Assembly (NCBI GenBank): GCA_020622085.1
Contig: JAHRYM010000001.1
Span: 1,206,508 to 1,270,507, forward strand
Reading direction: 5' to 3'
Source of the DNA: Paracoccaceae bacterium
GTDB taxonomy: Bacteria; Pseudomonadota; Alphaproteobacteria; Rhodobacterales; Rhodobacteraceae
DNA: 64,000 nt
This document shows, piece by piece, positions 48,242 to 56,172 of the stretch. The notes under the pieces were generated by a model. That model was not told the origin of the DNA. It saw only the letters and a program-made list of their open reading frames with translations, and searched no databases. The first letter of the stretch is position 1, and every line of letters starts with the position of its first letter. Made by a program: the position numbers and the translations under genes.

Positions 48242-49570
48242 ATGGCACTGGACCGCAAGACGGCCCCGAACGACCTCAATGCATTCTGGATGCCGTTCAC
48301 GGCGAACCGGCAGTTCAAGAAGGCGCCGCGCATGTTCGTGGGCGCCAAGGACATGCATTACACCACCGCCGACGGCCGCCAGGTGCTGGACGGCACGGCG
48401 GGCCTGTGGTGCTGCAACGCCGGCCACTGCCGCCCGAAGATCGTCGAGGCGATCCAGAAACAGGCGGCCGAGCTTGACTATGCGCCGGCCTTCCAGATGG
48501 GCCACCCGATCGCCTTCGAGTTGGCCAACCGCGTCATCGACATCGCGCCCAAGGGCATCGAGCATGTGTTTTACACGAACTCCGGCTCGGAATCGGTTGA
48601 AACTGCGCTGAAAATCGCCATCGCCTATCATCGCGCCCGCGGCGAGGGTGCGCGGACCCGCCTGATCGGGCGCGAGCGTGGCTATCACGGGGTGAACTTC
48701 GGCGGAATCTCGGTCGGCGGCATTGTCGGCAACCGCAAGATGTTCGGCACGCTGCTTGCCGGTGTCGACCACCTGCCGCATACGCACCTGCCGCAGCAGA
48801 ACGCCTTTACCAAGGGCCAGCCCGAACATGGCGCCAACCTCGCCGACGAACTGGAACGGATCGTCGCCCTCCATGGCGCCGAAACCATCGCCGCCGTCAT
48901 CGTCGAGCCGATGGCCGGATCGACGGGCGTGCTGCTGCCGCCGAAGGGTTATCTGGAAAAACTGCGCGCGATCACCAGGAAGCACGGCATTCTCCTGATC
49001 TTTGATGAAGTCATCACCGGCTTTGGGCGCTTGGGCTCGGCCTTTGCCGCAGAGCATTTCGACGTGCTCCCGGACATGATGACCACCGCCAAGGGCCTGA
49101 CCAACGGTGTGATCCCGATGGGCGCGGTCCTGACCACGGCCGAGGTGCATGATGCCTTCATGCAAGGCCCCGAACACATGATCGAGCTGTTCCACGGCTA
49201 CACATATTCGGGCAACCCGATCGCCTGCGCCGCCGGCATTGCTACGCTCGACACCTACAAGGAAGAAGGCCTGTTCGAGCGGGCGCATGAACTGGAAGGC
49301 TACTGGCAGGAGGCGATCCACAGCCTGCGTGGCCTGCCCCATGTCATCGACATCCGCAACATGGGTCTGATCGGTGCGGTCGAACTGGAATCGATCCCCG
49401 GAGAGCCGACGAAGCGTGCCTTCCAGGCCTTCCTTGACGCTTATGACAAGGGCATCCTGATCCGTACCACCGGCGACATCATCGCCATGTCGCCGCCGCT
49501 GATCATCTCGAAGTCGGAAATCGACACGCTCATCGGCAAACTGGGCGACGTGCTGAAGAACCTGAAGTGA
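48242..49570 (+). CDS. Class III aminotransferase, beta-alanine/omega-amino acid type
   Basis: This 442-residue PLP enzyme matches beta-alanine:pyruvate (omega-amino acid) aminotransferases. The N-terminal DLNAFWMPFTANRQFKKAPRM is characteristic, and HVFYTNSGSESVETALKIA and IFDEVITGFGRLGSAFA line the cofactor site. The PLP lysine lies in MTTAKGLTNG. In pyrimidine breakdown it would convert beta-alanine to malonate semialdehyde. The RutR operator upstream and the hydantoinase cluster downstream support that role. GGGAGG precedes the start. Confidence 0.93.
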   Translation: MALDRKTAPNDLNAFWMPFTANRQFKKAPRMFVGAKDMHYTTADGRQVLDGTAGLWCCNAGHCRPKIVEAIQKQAAELDYAPAFQMGHPIAFELANRVIDIAPKGIEHVFYTNSGSESVETALKIAIAYHRARGEGARTRLIGRERGYHGVNFGGISVGGIVGNRKMFGTLLAGVDHLPHTHLPQQNAFTKGQPEHGANLADELERIVALHGAETIAAVIVEPMAGSTGVLLPPKGYLEKLRAITRKHGILLIFDEVITGFGRLGSAFAAEHFDVLPDMMTTAKGLTNGVIPMGAVLTTAEVHDAFMQGPEHMIELFHGYTYSGNPIACAAGIATLDTYKEEGLFERAHELEGYWQEAIHSLRGLPHVIDIRNMGLIGAVELESIPGEPTKRAFQAFLDAYDKGILIRTTGDIIAMSPPLIISKSEIDTLIGKLGDVLKNLK

Positions 49571-49575
49571 ACGAC

Positions 49576-49607
49576 AAGGGCCGGGAGCGAAACTCCCGGC
49601 CCTTTTT
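49576..49607 (+). terminator. Intrinsic terminator after the aminotransferase gene
   Basis: A 12-base stem (AAGGGCCGGGAG/CTCCCGGCCCTT) closes a five-base loop and is followed by TTT. It lies five bases after the stop and can also serve the convergent transglycosylase gene. Confidence 0.9.
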
Positions 49608-49624
49608 CGAGAGATACCCGCTGC

Positions 49625-50425
49625 CTAGCGGTCGATCCTGCTGCCCATGATCGCCAGCGACTGTTGATAGACCGAAGCCGCGTTCCATTCCTTGAGCACC
49701 GCGAAATTCGGCTCGCCCTTCTGGTAGCCCGCACCCGGCACCCAGCCCTTGCCGCGCAGGAAGTTCGCGGTCGAGGCAAGGGCATCCGCCTGTGTATTCA
49801 GGTCGATGTGCCCGTCACCATTGCCGTCCACCCCGTAAGCCAGCACGCTGCCCGGCAGGAATTGCGTGTGGCCGATCTCGCCATGCTTGGCGCCGGTCGA
49901 GGCGGTGGTGATCACGCCCCGGTCCACCAGAACCAGCGCGGCCAGCAGGTGGCCGGTGAAATACTCTGACCGGCGGCAGTCAAAAGCCAGCGTCGAGATG
50001 GCCGAGATGACATTGGTATTGCCGGTATCGCGGCCAAACCCCGTCTCCATCCCGTGAATGGCGATCAAGACGCCCGCAGGCACGCCATAGCTCTGCTCCA
50101 GCGACCGGTAGAAACCCGGGTTCTGTGCCTTGCGCTTGCGGCCCTGCGCCACGATCGTCTCGGCGCCCCGCACCTGCATGAACTTTTCCAGCGAATACTT
50201 GTAGCTTTTCTGCCCCCGGTCGGCAGAGATCGTCGCCTTGGAATAACTGGTGCCCATCAGCGCGGCGATCCCCCGCTCGCCGACGCCCGCCGCACGGGCC
50301 TCACCCGCCATCCGGGGTTTCCAGTCATCATAGCCGACGCCGGTGTTCGAACAGGGCGCGGCGAGTGAAGGGCTGGCGGCTGCGAAGGCCAGGGCGAGTG
50401 CGAGGAAGGGGGTATTGGCACGCAA
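49625..50425 (-). CDS. Lytic murein transglycosylase, MltB/SLT-2 type
   Basis: This 266-residue periplasmic enzyme cleaves peptidoglycan glycan strands. A signal peptide (MRANTPFLALALAFAAASPSLA-A) precedes the SLT-2 domain, with the catalytic Glu in AIHGMETGFGRDTG. NVISAISTLAFDCRRSEYF and STGAKHGEIGHTQFLPGSVLAYGVDGNGDGHIDL are characteristic. The N-terminal unit is shorter than in MltB. It lies inside the pyrimidine regulon on the opposite strand, between its two plus-strand units. Confidence 0.92.
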   Translation of the reverse strand: MRANTPFLALALAFAAASPSLAAPCSNTGVGYDDWKPRMAGEARAAGVGERGIAALMGTSYSKATISADRGQKSYKYSLEKFMQVRGAETIVAQGRKRKAQNPGFYRSLEQSYGVPAGVLIAIHGMETGFGRDTGNTNVISAISTLAFDCRRSEYFTGHLLAALVLVDRGVITTASTGAKHGEIGHTQFLPGSVLAYGVDGNGDGHIDLNTQADALASTANFLRGKGWVPGAGYQKGEPNFAVLKEWNAASVYQQSLAIMGSRIDR

Positions 50426-50586
50426 GGCATGTCTCCGGTCAGGGTCGGGTCAATCTAGCCCCGGCAGCGCCCGGCGGAAAGGGGCCGCGGGTCGGATCCG
50501 CCCCGTCGTGACCCGAGCCACGCCAAAGCGGTCCGTTGACCACGGACCGGACCTTGGGTTTCGTGGCCTTCGGGTCGTGATTTCTG

Positions 50587-50602
50587 TTGACCAGATGATC
50601 GG
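50587..50602. promoter_or_regulatory. Degenerate RutR-like site
   Basis: TTGACCAGATGATCGG has a perfect left half-site of the RutR consensus and a degenerate right half. It lies 34 bases upstream of the better site at 50621 and could be a second, weaker operator or a -35-like element. Confidence 0.35.
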
Positions 50603-50620
50603 GCTGTGGTCGCTTCAAAT

Positions 50621-50636
50621 CTGACCATATGGTCAG
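50621..50636. promoter_or_regulatory. RutR operator upstream of the hydantoinase operon
   Basis: CTGACCATATGGTCAG is a perfect palindrome that matches 12 of the 14 defined bases of the RutR consensus, including the full TGACCA/TGGTCA core. It is 87 bases before the amidohydrolase start, in the promoter region of the operon. Confidence 0.85.
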
Positions 50637-50722
50637 GAAGACGGCCCCGCAGGATTCGCATGAAATGACGATTCGGGGCAGGGGATATGTCGGATACATG
50701 CCCCGCGAACAGGGAGACGGAC

Positions 50723-51973
50723 ATGCCGGCAGCGGGTGAGAACCTGCGGATCAATTCCGCGCGCCTTTGGGACAGCCTGATGGAGCTGGCCCGGATCGGC
50801 CCCGGCGTCGCGGGCGGCAACAACCGCCAGACGCTGACCGATGCCGATGCCGATGCCCGGGCGCTGTTCCAGGGCTGGTGCCAGGCGGCAGGCTGCACCA
50901 TGGGCGTCGACACGATGGGCAGCATGTTCGCCACCCGTCCGGGGACCGACGCGGACGCCCTGCCGGTCTATATCGGCAGCCATCTGGATACCCAGCCCAC
51001 GGGTGGCAAATACGACGGGGTTCTGGGGGTTCTGGGCGGGCTTGAGGTCATGCGCACGCTTCAGGACATGAACATCCGCACCCGCCACCCGATCGTCCTG
51101 ACCAACTGGACCAACGAGGAAGGCGCGCGGTTCGCGCCGGCCATGCTCGCCTCGGGTGTCTTCGCGGGGGTTCATACGCAGGACTACGCCTATGGCCGCA
51201 CCGATCTGGACGGCAAGAGCTTCGGCGAGGAGCTGAAGCGCATCGGCTGGGTCGGGTCCGAGCCGGTGGGTGCGCGGAAGATGCATGCGATGTTCGAGCT
51301 GCACATCGAACAGGGCCCGATCCTCGAGGCCGAGGGCAAGACCATCGGCGTCGTCACCCACGGCCAGGGCCTTTGGTGGCTGGAAATCACGCTGACCGGC
51401 AAGGCCGCCCATACCGGATCGACGCCGATGGCCATGCGGGTGAACGCAGGCCTTGGCATGGCCCGGATCACCGAGCGCGTCCACCAGATCGCCATGAGCC
51501 ACCAGCCGGGTGCCGTGGGCGCGATCGGGCAGGTCAACGTCTTTCCCAATTCGCGCAACGTCATCCCCGGCCGCGTGGTCTTCACCGTCGACATCCGCAG
51601 CCCCGAACAGGGCAAGCTTGACGCCATGCGGGCCGAGGTCGAACGCGCGGCTATGGCGGTGGCCGCCGAACTGGGTCTCGGCTGCCTGATCGAGCCGGTG
51701 GGCCATTTCGACCCCGTGACCTTCGATCCCGGCCTTGTCGCCACCGTCCGCCGCACCGCAGAACGGCTCGGCCATAGCCACATGGACATCGTCTCGGGCG
51801 CGGGCCATGATGCCTGCTGGATCAACCGCGTGGCACCGACAACGATGATCATGTGCCCCTGCGTCGATGGCCTGAGCCATAACGAGGCCGAGGAGATCAC
51901 CCCCGACTGGGCCACCGCCGGAACGGATGTGCTGCTGCACGCGGTGCTGGAAGTGGCAGAGGTGGTGGATTGA
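50723..51973 (+). CDS. M20-family amidohydrolase, N-carbamoyl-beta-alanine type
   Basis: This 416-residue zinc enzyme belongs to the allantoate/N-carbamoyl amino acid amidohydrolase group. It would hydrolyse N-carbamoyl-beta-alanine to beta-alanine, CO2 and ammonia. Metal-site motifs are IGSHLDTQPTGGKYDGVLG, NEEGARFAPAMLASG, ELHIEQGPILE and GAGHDACWI. The start at 50723 (MPAAGENLRINSARLWDSL) follows GGGAGACGGAC; an ATG 12 codons earlier has a poorly spaced site. It is first in the RutR-controlled operon and stands directly before dihydropyrimidinase. Confidence 0.92.
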   Translation: MPAAGENLRINSARLWDSLMELARIGPGVAGGNNRQTLTDADADARALFQGWCQAAGCTMGVDTMGSMFATRPGTDADALPVYIGSHLDTQPTGGKYDGVLGVLGGLEVMRTLQDMNIRTRHPIVLTNWTNEEGARFAPAMLASGVFAGVHTQDYAYGRTDLDGKSFGEELKRIGWVGSEPVGARKMHAMFELHIEQGPILEAEGKTIGVVTHGQGLWWLEITLTGKAAHTGSTPMAMRVNAGLGMARITERVHQIAMSHQPGAVGAIGQVNVFPNSRNVIPGRVVFTVDIRSPEQGKLDAMRAEVERAAMAVAAELGLGCLIEPVGHFDPVTFDPGLVATVRRTAERLGHSHMDIVSGAGHDACWINRVAPTTMIMCPCVDGLSHNEAEEITPDWATAGTDVLLHAVLEVAEVVD

Positions 51974-51981
51974 GCAGCCGA

Positions 51982-52030
51982 CCGGGGGCCTTGCCCCCGG
52001 ACCCCCAGGATATTTGGCCCAAGATGAAAC
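51982..52030. repeat. Hairpin plus GGATATTTGG repeat between operon genes
   Basis: CCGGGGGC and GCCCCCGG pair around CTT (51982-52000), followed by CAGGATATTTGGCCCAAGAT within 52007-52030, a variant of the dispersed GAGTATTTGG element. It lies nine bases after the amidohydrolase stop and 47 bases before hydA. A comparable hairpin-plus-repeat pair lies between the ABC ATPase and permease genes, in the opposite orientation. Confidence 0.7.
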
Positions 52031-52076
52031 AGGAAACCATGCCCATCCTGACCATTGGCGGACGAAAGGAACAGTC

Positions 52077-53531
52077 ATGACCACCACCGTCATCAAGGGC
52101 GGCACCATCGTCACCGCTGACCTCACCTACAAGGCCGATGTGCTGATCGAGTGCGGGCGGATCACCCATATCGGCCAGAACCTTGTCGGGACCACGATCC
52201 TCGATGCGACCGGCTGCTATGTCATGCCCGGCGGCATCGACCCGCATACCCACCTGGAGATGCCCTTCATGGGCACCTATTCGACCGACGACTTCGAATC
52301 CGGCACCCGCGCTGCGCTGGCGGGCGGGACGACGATGGTCGTCGATTTCGCGCTGCCCGCGCCCGGTCAGAGGCTGATGGACGCGCTGAAGATGTGGGAC
52401 AACAAGTCGGGCCGCGCGAATTGCGACTATTCCTTCCACATGGCCGTGACCTGGTGGGGCGAACAGGTCTTTGACGAGATGGCCGAGGTGGTGGATCGCG
52501 GCATCAATACCTTCAAGCATTTCATGGCCTACAAGGGCAGCCTGATGGTCAATGACGACGAGATGTATTCAAGCTTCCGTCGCTGCGCCGATCTGGGTGC
52601 CGTCGCGCTTGTCCATGCCGAAAACGGCGATCTGGTGGCCGAGCTGTCCGCCAAGCTGCTGGCCGAGGGCAATACCGGCCCCGAAGGCCACGCCTATTCC
52701 CGCCCCCCGCAGGTGGAAGGCGAGGCGACGAACCGCGCCATCACCATCGCCGACATGGCGGGCGTGCCGCTTTACGTCGTCCACACCTCTTGCGAAGAGG
52801 CGCATGAGGCGATCCGCCGCGCCCGTCAGGCCGGCAAGCGCGTCTGGGGCGAGCCGCTGATCCAGCACCTGACGCTGGATGAAAGCGAATATTTCAACGC
52901 CGACTGGGATCACGCCGCCCGTCGCGTCATGTCGCCGCCGTTCCGCGACAAGCGCCATCAGGACAGTCTTTGGGCCGGTCTGTCGAGCGGCACGCTGTCA
53001 GTGGTGGCGACCGATCATTGCAGCTTCACCACCGCGCAGAAACGCACCGGCATCGGCGATTTCACCAGGATCCCGAACGGCACCGGGGGCCTTGAGGACC
53101 GGATGCCGATGCTCTGGACCCACGGCGTGGCAACGGGGCGGATCACGATGAACGAATTCGTCGCCGTCACCTCGACCAATATCGCCAAGATCCTGAACGT
53201 CTATCCGAGGAAGGGCGCGGTGCTGGTCGGGTCGGACGCCGATCTGGTGGTCTGGGATCCCGAGAAAGAGAAGACCATCAGTGCCGGCAGTCAGCAGTCC
53301 GCGATCGATTACAACGTGTTCGAGGGCAAGGTCGTGAAGGGCCTGCCGCGCTACACGCTGACCCGTGGTCAGGTCGCGGTGAACGATGGCCGCATCGAGA
53401 CCCGCGAGGGTCACGGCGAATTCGTCGCCCGCGATCCGAACAGCAGCGTCAACCGCGCGCTTTCGGCCTGGAAGGCGGTCACTGCGCCGCGTCCGGTGGC
53501 CCGGGCCGGCATTCCGGCGACGGGGGTGTGA
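52077..53531 (+). CDS. hydA: Dihydropyrimidinase
   Basis: Dihydropyrimidinase (484 residues) opens the dihydrouracil ring to give N-carbamoyl-beta-alanine. It begins MTTTVIKGGTIVTADL after AAAGGAA. The metal ligands are in GGIDPHTHLEMPF (His57, His59), the carboxylated lysine is Lys153 in HFMAYKGSLM, and a further His is in VHTSCEEAHEA. The ATDHCSFT motif holds the catalytic Asp. Substrate-site Tyr in GTYSTDDFESGT is kept. It lies between the amidohydrolase and an importer in the RutR regulon. Confidence 0.95.
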   Translation: MTTTVIKGGTIVTADLTYKADVLIECGRITHIGQNLVGTTILDATGCYVMPGGIDPHTHLEMPFMGTYSTDDFESGTRAALAGGTTMVVDFALPAPGQRLMDALKMWDNKSGRANCDYSFHMAVTWWGEQVFDEMAEVVDRGINTFKHFMAYKGSLMVNDDEMYSSFRRCADLGAVALVHAENGDLVAELSAKLLAEGNTGPEGHAYSRPPQVEGEATNRAITIADMAGVPLYVVHTSCEEAHEAIRRARQAGKRVWGEPLIQHLTLDESEYFNADWDHAARRVMSPPFRDKRHQDSLWAGLSSGTLSVVATDHCSFTTAQKRTGIGDFTRIPNGTGGLEDRMPMLWTHGVATGRITMNEFVAVTSTNIAKILNVYPRKGAVLVGSDADLVVWDPEKEKTISAGSQQSAIDYNVFEGKVVKGLPRYTLTRGQVAVNDGRIETREGHGEFVARDPNSSVNRALSAWKAVTAPRPVARAGIPATGV

Positions 53532-53581
53532 TGGCCTTGCTGCATCTGCCAGCCACGGCCAGGCTCCGGGCGCGCGCATGA
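53531..53581 (+). CDS. 16-codon coupling mini-ORF (doubtful)
   Basis: A short frame (MALLHLPATARLRARA) starts on the last base of the hydA stop (TGATG) and ends with a TGA that overlaps the ATG of the ABC ATPase gene (ATGA). No proper ribosome-binding site is seen before the ATPase start. The mini-ORF may carry ribosomes across the 46-base gap. The peptide need not have a function. Confidence 0.35.
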   Translation: MALLHLPATARLRARA

Positions 53582-54378
53582 AGGACACCCTCAACATCGC
53601 TGAGCCGGTGATTCAGGCAAAGGGCGTCGATCTGGTCTTCCAGACCGGCGACGGCCCCGTGCAGGCGCTGAAGGACGTGACGCTGACCATCAACCGCGGC
53701 GATTTCGTCAGCTTCATCGGCCCCTCGGGCTGCGGCAAGACCACCTTCCTGCGCGCCATCGCCGGGCTTGAAACTCCGACCGGAGGCCAGCTTTCGGTGA
53801 ACGGCCTCAGCCCCGATGCGGCGCGGCGGGCTCGCGCCTACGGCTACGTCTTTCAGGCGGCAGGGCTTTATCCTTGGCGGACCATCGCCGGCAACATCAA
53901 GCTGCCGCTGGAAATCATGGGCTTTTCGCGCGCCGAACAGGCCGAACGCGTGGAGCGGGTGTTGAAACTGGTAGACCTGGAAGGGTTCGGAAGGAAATTC
54001 CCCTGGCAACTTTCGGGCGGCATGCAGCAGCGCGCCTCGATCGCGCGCGCGCTGGCCTTCGACGCCGATATCCTCCTGATGGACGAACCTTTCGGCGCGC
54101 TCGATGAAATCGTCCGCGACCGCCTGAACGAAGAGCTTTTGCGCCTCTGGGCCGCCACCGACAAGACCATCGGCTTCGTCACCCATTCGATCCCCGAAGC
54201 GGTCTACCTGTCGACCAAGATCGTGGTGATGAGCCCGCGTCCCGGCCGGATCACCGACGTGATCGAAAGCCCGCTGCCGCGTCACCGTCCGCTCGATATC
54301 CGCGACACGGCGCAATTCATCGAGATCGCGCATCGGGTGCGCGATGGCCTCCGGGCAGGGCACCATGACGAGATCTGA
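53578..54378 (+). CDS. ABC importer ATP-binding protein
   Basis: This 266-residue ATPase is of the nitrate/taurine/thiamine-precursor (SsuB/TauB/ThiZ) type. Walker A is GPSGCGKTT, the Q-loop YVFQAAGLYPWRT, the signature LSGGMQQRASIARAL, Walker B ILLMDEPFGALDE and the H-loop FVTHSIPEA. The start at 53578 (MKDTLNIAEPVIQAKGV) is set by the family; it lacks a good ribosome-binding site and is probably coupled to the gene before. With two permeases and an NMT1/THI5-like binding protein it forms a complete importer, most likely for a pyrimidine or hydantoin-like compound. Confidence 0.92.
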   Translation: MKDTLNIAEPVIQAKGVDLVFQTGDGPVQALKDVTLTINRGDFVSFIGPSGCGKTTFLRAIAGLETPTGGQLSVNGLSPDAARRARAYGYVFQAAGLYPWRTIAGNIKLPLEIMGFSRAEQAERVERVLKLVDLEGFGRKFPWQLSGGMQQRASIARALAFDADILLMDEPFGALDEIVRDRLNEELLRLWAATDKTIGFVTHSIPEAVYLSTKIVVMSPRPGRITDVIESPLPRHRPLDIRDTAQFIEIAHRVRDGLRAGHHDEI

Positions 54379-54388
54379 CGCCTTGCCC

Positions 54389-54434
54389 TTCTTCTTTGAA
54401 AAATACTCCGGGGGTGCGGGGGCAGAGCCCCCGC
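54389..54434. repeat. Reverse-oriented repeat with GC hairpin
   Basis: CTTCTTCTTTGAAAAATACT (in 54389-54409) is the reverse-oriented version of the GAGTATTTGG element. GCGGGGGC-AGA-GCCCCCGC (54416-54434) follows as a perfect eight-base stem. It fills the 66-base gap between the ABC ATPase and the first permease and may act as an internal processing or attenuation site. Confidence 0.7.
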
Positions 54435-54444
54435 GGCGCGCGCC

Positions 54445-55308
54445 ATGAGGTCACTCCTGCCGATCCTCACCGTTCTCGCGGCCATCCTTGTCATCTGGTA
54501 TGGCGCGGCGATGAAGCTTAACGCCGCCTGGACCTATGACCAGGCGGCGCGCGCCGGAACCGACCCGACCTTCGTCGATGTGATCAACGACACCATGGCG
54601 CAGGAACGCCCGGTCCTGCCGCCGCCGCACCAGGTGGCCAAGGGGCTCTGGGACGGGCTGACCGCGCAGGCGATCACCTCGAAGCGCAGCCTCGTCTGGC
54701 ATGGCTGGGTCACGCTGTCGGCCACGATGCTGGGCTTTGCGGTCGGCGCGGGGCTGGGGATCGTGCTTGCCATCGGCATCGTCCATAACCGCGCGATGGA
54801 TCTTTCCGTCATGCCCTGGGCCATCGCCAGCCAGACCGTGCCGATCCTCGCCATCGCGCCGATGGTGATCGTGGTGCTCGCCTCGCTGAATATCACCGGG
54901 ATCGTGCCGAAAGCGATCATCTCGGCCTATCTCTCGTTCTTCCCGGTGCTGGTCGGCATGGTGAAGGGGCTGCGCAGCCCCGACGCGATGCAGCTTGACC
55001 TTCTGCACACCTACAACGCCAGTGGCGCCAAGACACTCTGGAAGCTGCGCCTGCCCTCCTCGATGCCTTATCTTTTCGCCTCGCTCAAGGTCGCCATCGC
55101 CGCAAGCCTGGTCGGCACCATCGTGGGCGAGTTGCCCGCGGGCGCCACGGCGGGGCTTGGCGCGCGGCTTCTGTCGGGCAGCTACTACGGCCAGACGGTG
55201 CAGATCTGGTCGGCGCTGTTCGCCGCTGCCGGGCTTGCCGCCGGGCTGGTCATCATCGTCAGCATCATCGAGCGGCTCGTCCTGCGTCGGATGGGGGCGG
55301 TGCAATGA
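54445..55308 (+). CDS. ABC importer permease, first subunit
   Basis: This 287-residue permease has an N-terminal helix (LLPILTVLAAILVIWYGAAM), a periplasmic stretch and five further helices. The cytoplasmic coupling loop with the EAA-like pattern is YNASGAKTLWKLRLPSSMPYLFASLKVAIA. It belongs to the SsuC/TauC/ThiY-partner family. Two different permeases in one operon imply a heterodimeric channel. Its stop overlaps the second permease start by four bases (ATGA). Confidence 0.92.
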   Translation: MRSLLPILTVLAAILVIWYGAAMKLNAAWTYDQAARAGTDPTFVDVINDTMAQERPVLPPPHQVAKGLWDGLTAQAITSKRSLVWHGWVTLSATMLGFAVGAGLGIVLAIGIVHNRAMDLSVMPWAIASQTVPILAIAPMVIVVLASLNITGIVPKAIISAYLSFFPVLVGMVKGLRSPDAMQLDLLHTYNASGAKTLWKLRLPSSMPYLFASLKVAIAASLVGTIVGELPAGATAGLGARLLSGSYYGQTVQIWSALFAAAGLAAGLVIIVSIIERLVLRRMGAVQ

Positions 55309-56153
55309 TCTGGTTCTGGGGCGCGATCCTGTTCTGGCTGGTGGCGATGGCCGTCAACACCCGCATCGCGCGGCGCCACGGCAACGAGCCTTGGGCGCAG
55401 TTGCTGATCCCGGCACTTTTCGGGGTGACGGTCCTTGTCCTGTGGGAAGGGACCGTGCGCGGCCTTCAGGTGCCATCGGTCATCCTGCCCGCGCCATCGG
55501 TCATATGGGACCGGATCATCGCCTCGCTTCCGACGCTGTGGGAGGACTTCGTCCAGACGATCCTCAAGGGTGCGCTCTCGGGCTATCTGATCGGCTGCGG
55601 CGCGGCGATCCTGACGGCGATTGTGGTCGACCGCTTCCCCTTCCTGCAACGCGGGCTGCTGCCGGTCGGAAACTTTGTCGCCGCCCTTCCCATCGTGGGG
55701 ATCGCGCCGATCCTGGTCATGTGGTTCGGCTTCGACTGGCAGTCGAAGGCCGCCGTCGTGGTGGTCATGGTGTTCTTCCCGGTGCTGGTGAACACCGTGG
55801 CGGGACTTGCCGCCACCGACCGGATGCAGCGCGACCAGATGGCGACATGGTCGGCCAGCTACGCCCAAAGCCTTTTGAAGCTGCGGCTTCCCGCAGCCAT
55901 GCCTTTCGTGTTCAATGGGTTGAAGATCGCCACCACGCTGGCGCTGATCGGGGCCATCGTGGCTGAATTCTTCGGCTCGCCGATCCGGGGCATGGGGTTC
56001 CGGATCTCGACCTCGGTCGGACAACTTGCGCTCGACATGGTCTGGGCGGAAATCGCCGTGGCGGCGCTGGCCGGTTCGGCATTCTACGGTCTTGTGGCGC
56101 TGATCGAGAAAAGCGTCACGTTCTGGCACCCGTCCCAACGTGGGCGGGGATGA
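55305..56153 (+). CDS. ABC importer permease, second subunit
   Basis: This 282-residue permease is of the same family as the preceding one, with about six helices (first MIWFWGAILFWLVAMAVNT). The coupling loop is WSASYAQSLLKLRLPAAMPFVFNGLKIATT, and MVWFGFDWQSKAAVVVVMVFFPVLVNT is conserved. It is fused to its partner by an ATGA overlap. The binding-protein gene starts 19 bases downstream. Confidence 0.92.
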   Translation: MIWFWGAILFWLVAMAVNTRIARRHGNEPWAQLLIPALFGVTVLVLWEGTVRGLQVPSVILPAPSVIWDRIIASLPTLWEDFVQTILKGALSGYLIGCGAAILTAIVVDRFPFLQRGLLPVGNFVAALPIVGIAPILVMWFGFDWQSKAAVVVVMVFFPVLVNTVAGLAATDRMQRDQMATWSASYAQSLLKLRLPAAMPFVFNGLKIATTLALIGAIVAEFFGSPIRGMGFRISTSVGQLALDMVWAEIAVAALAGSAFYGLVALIEKSVTFWHPSQRGRG

Positions 56154-56172
56154 CACAACAGGGAGCAAAAGA

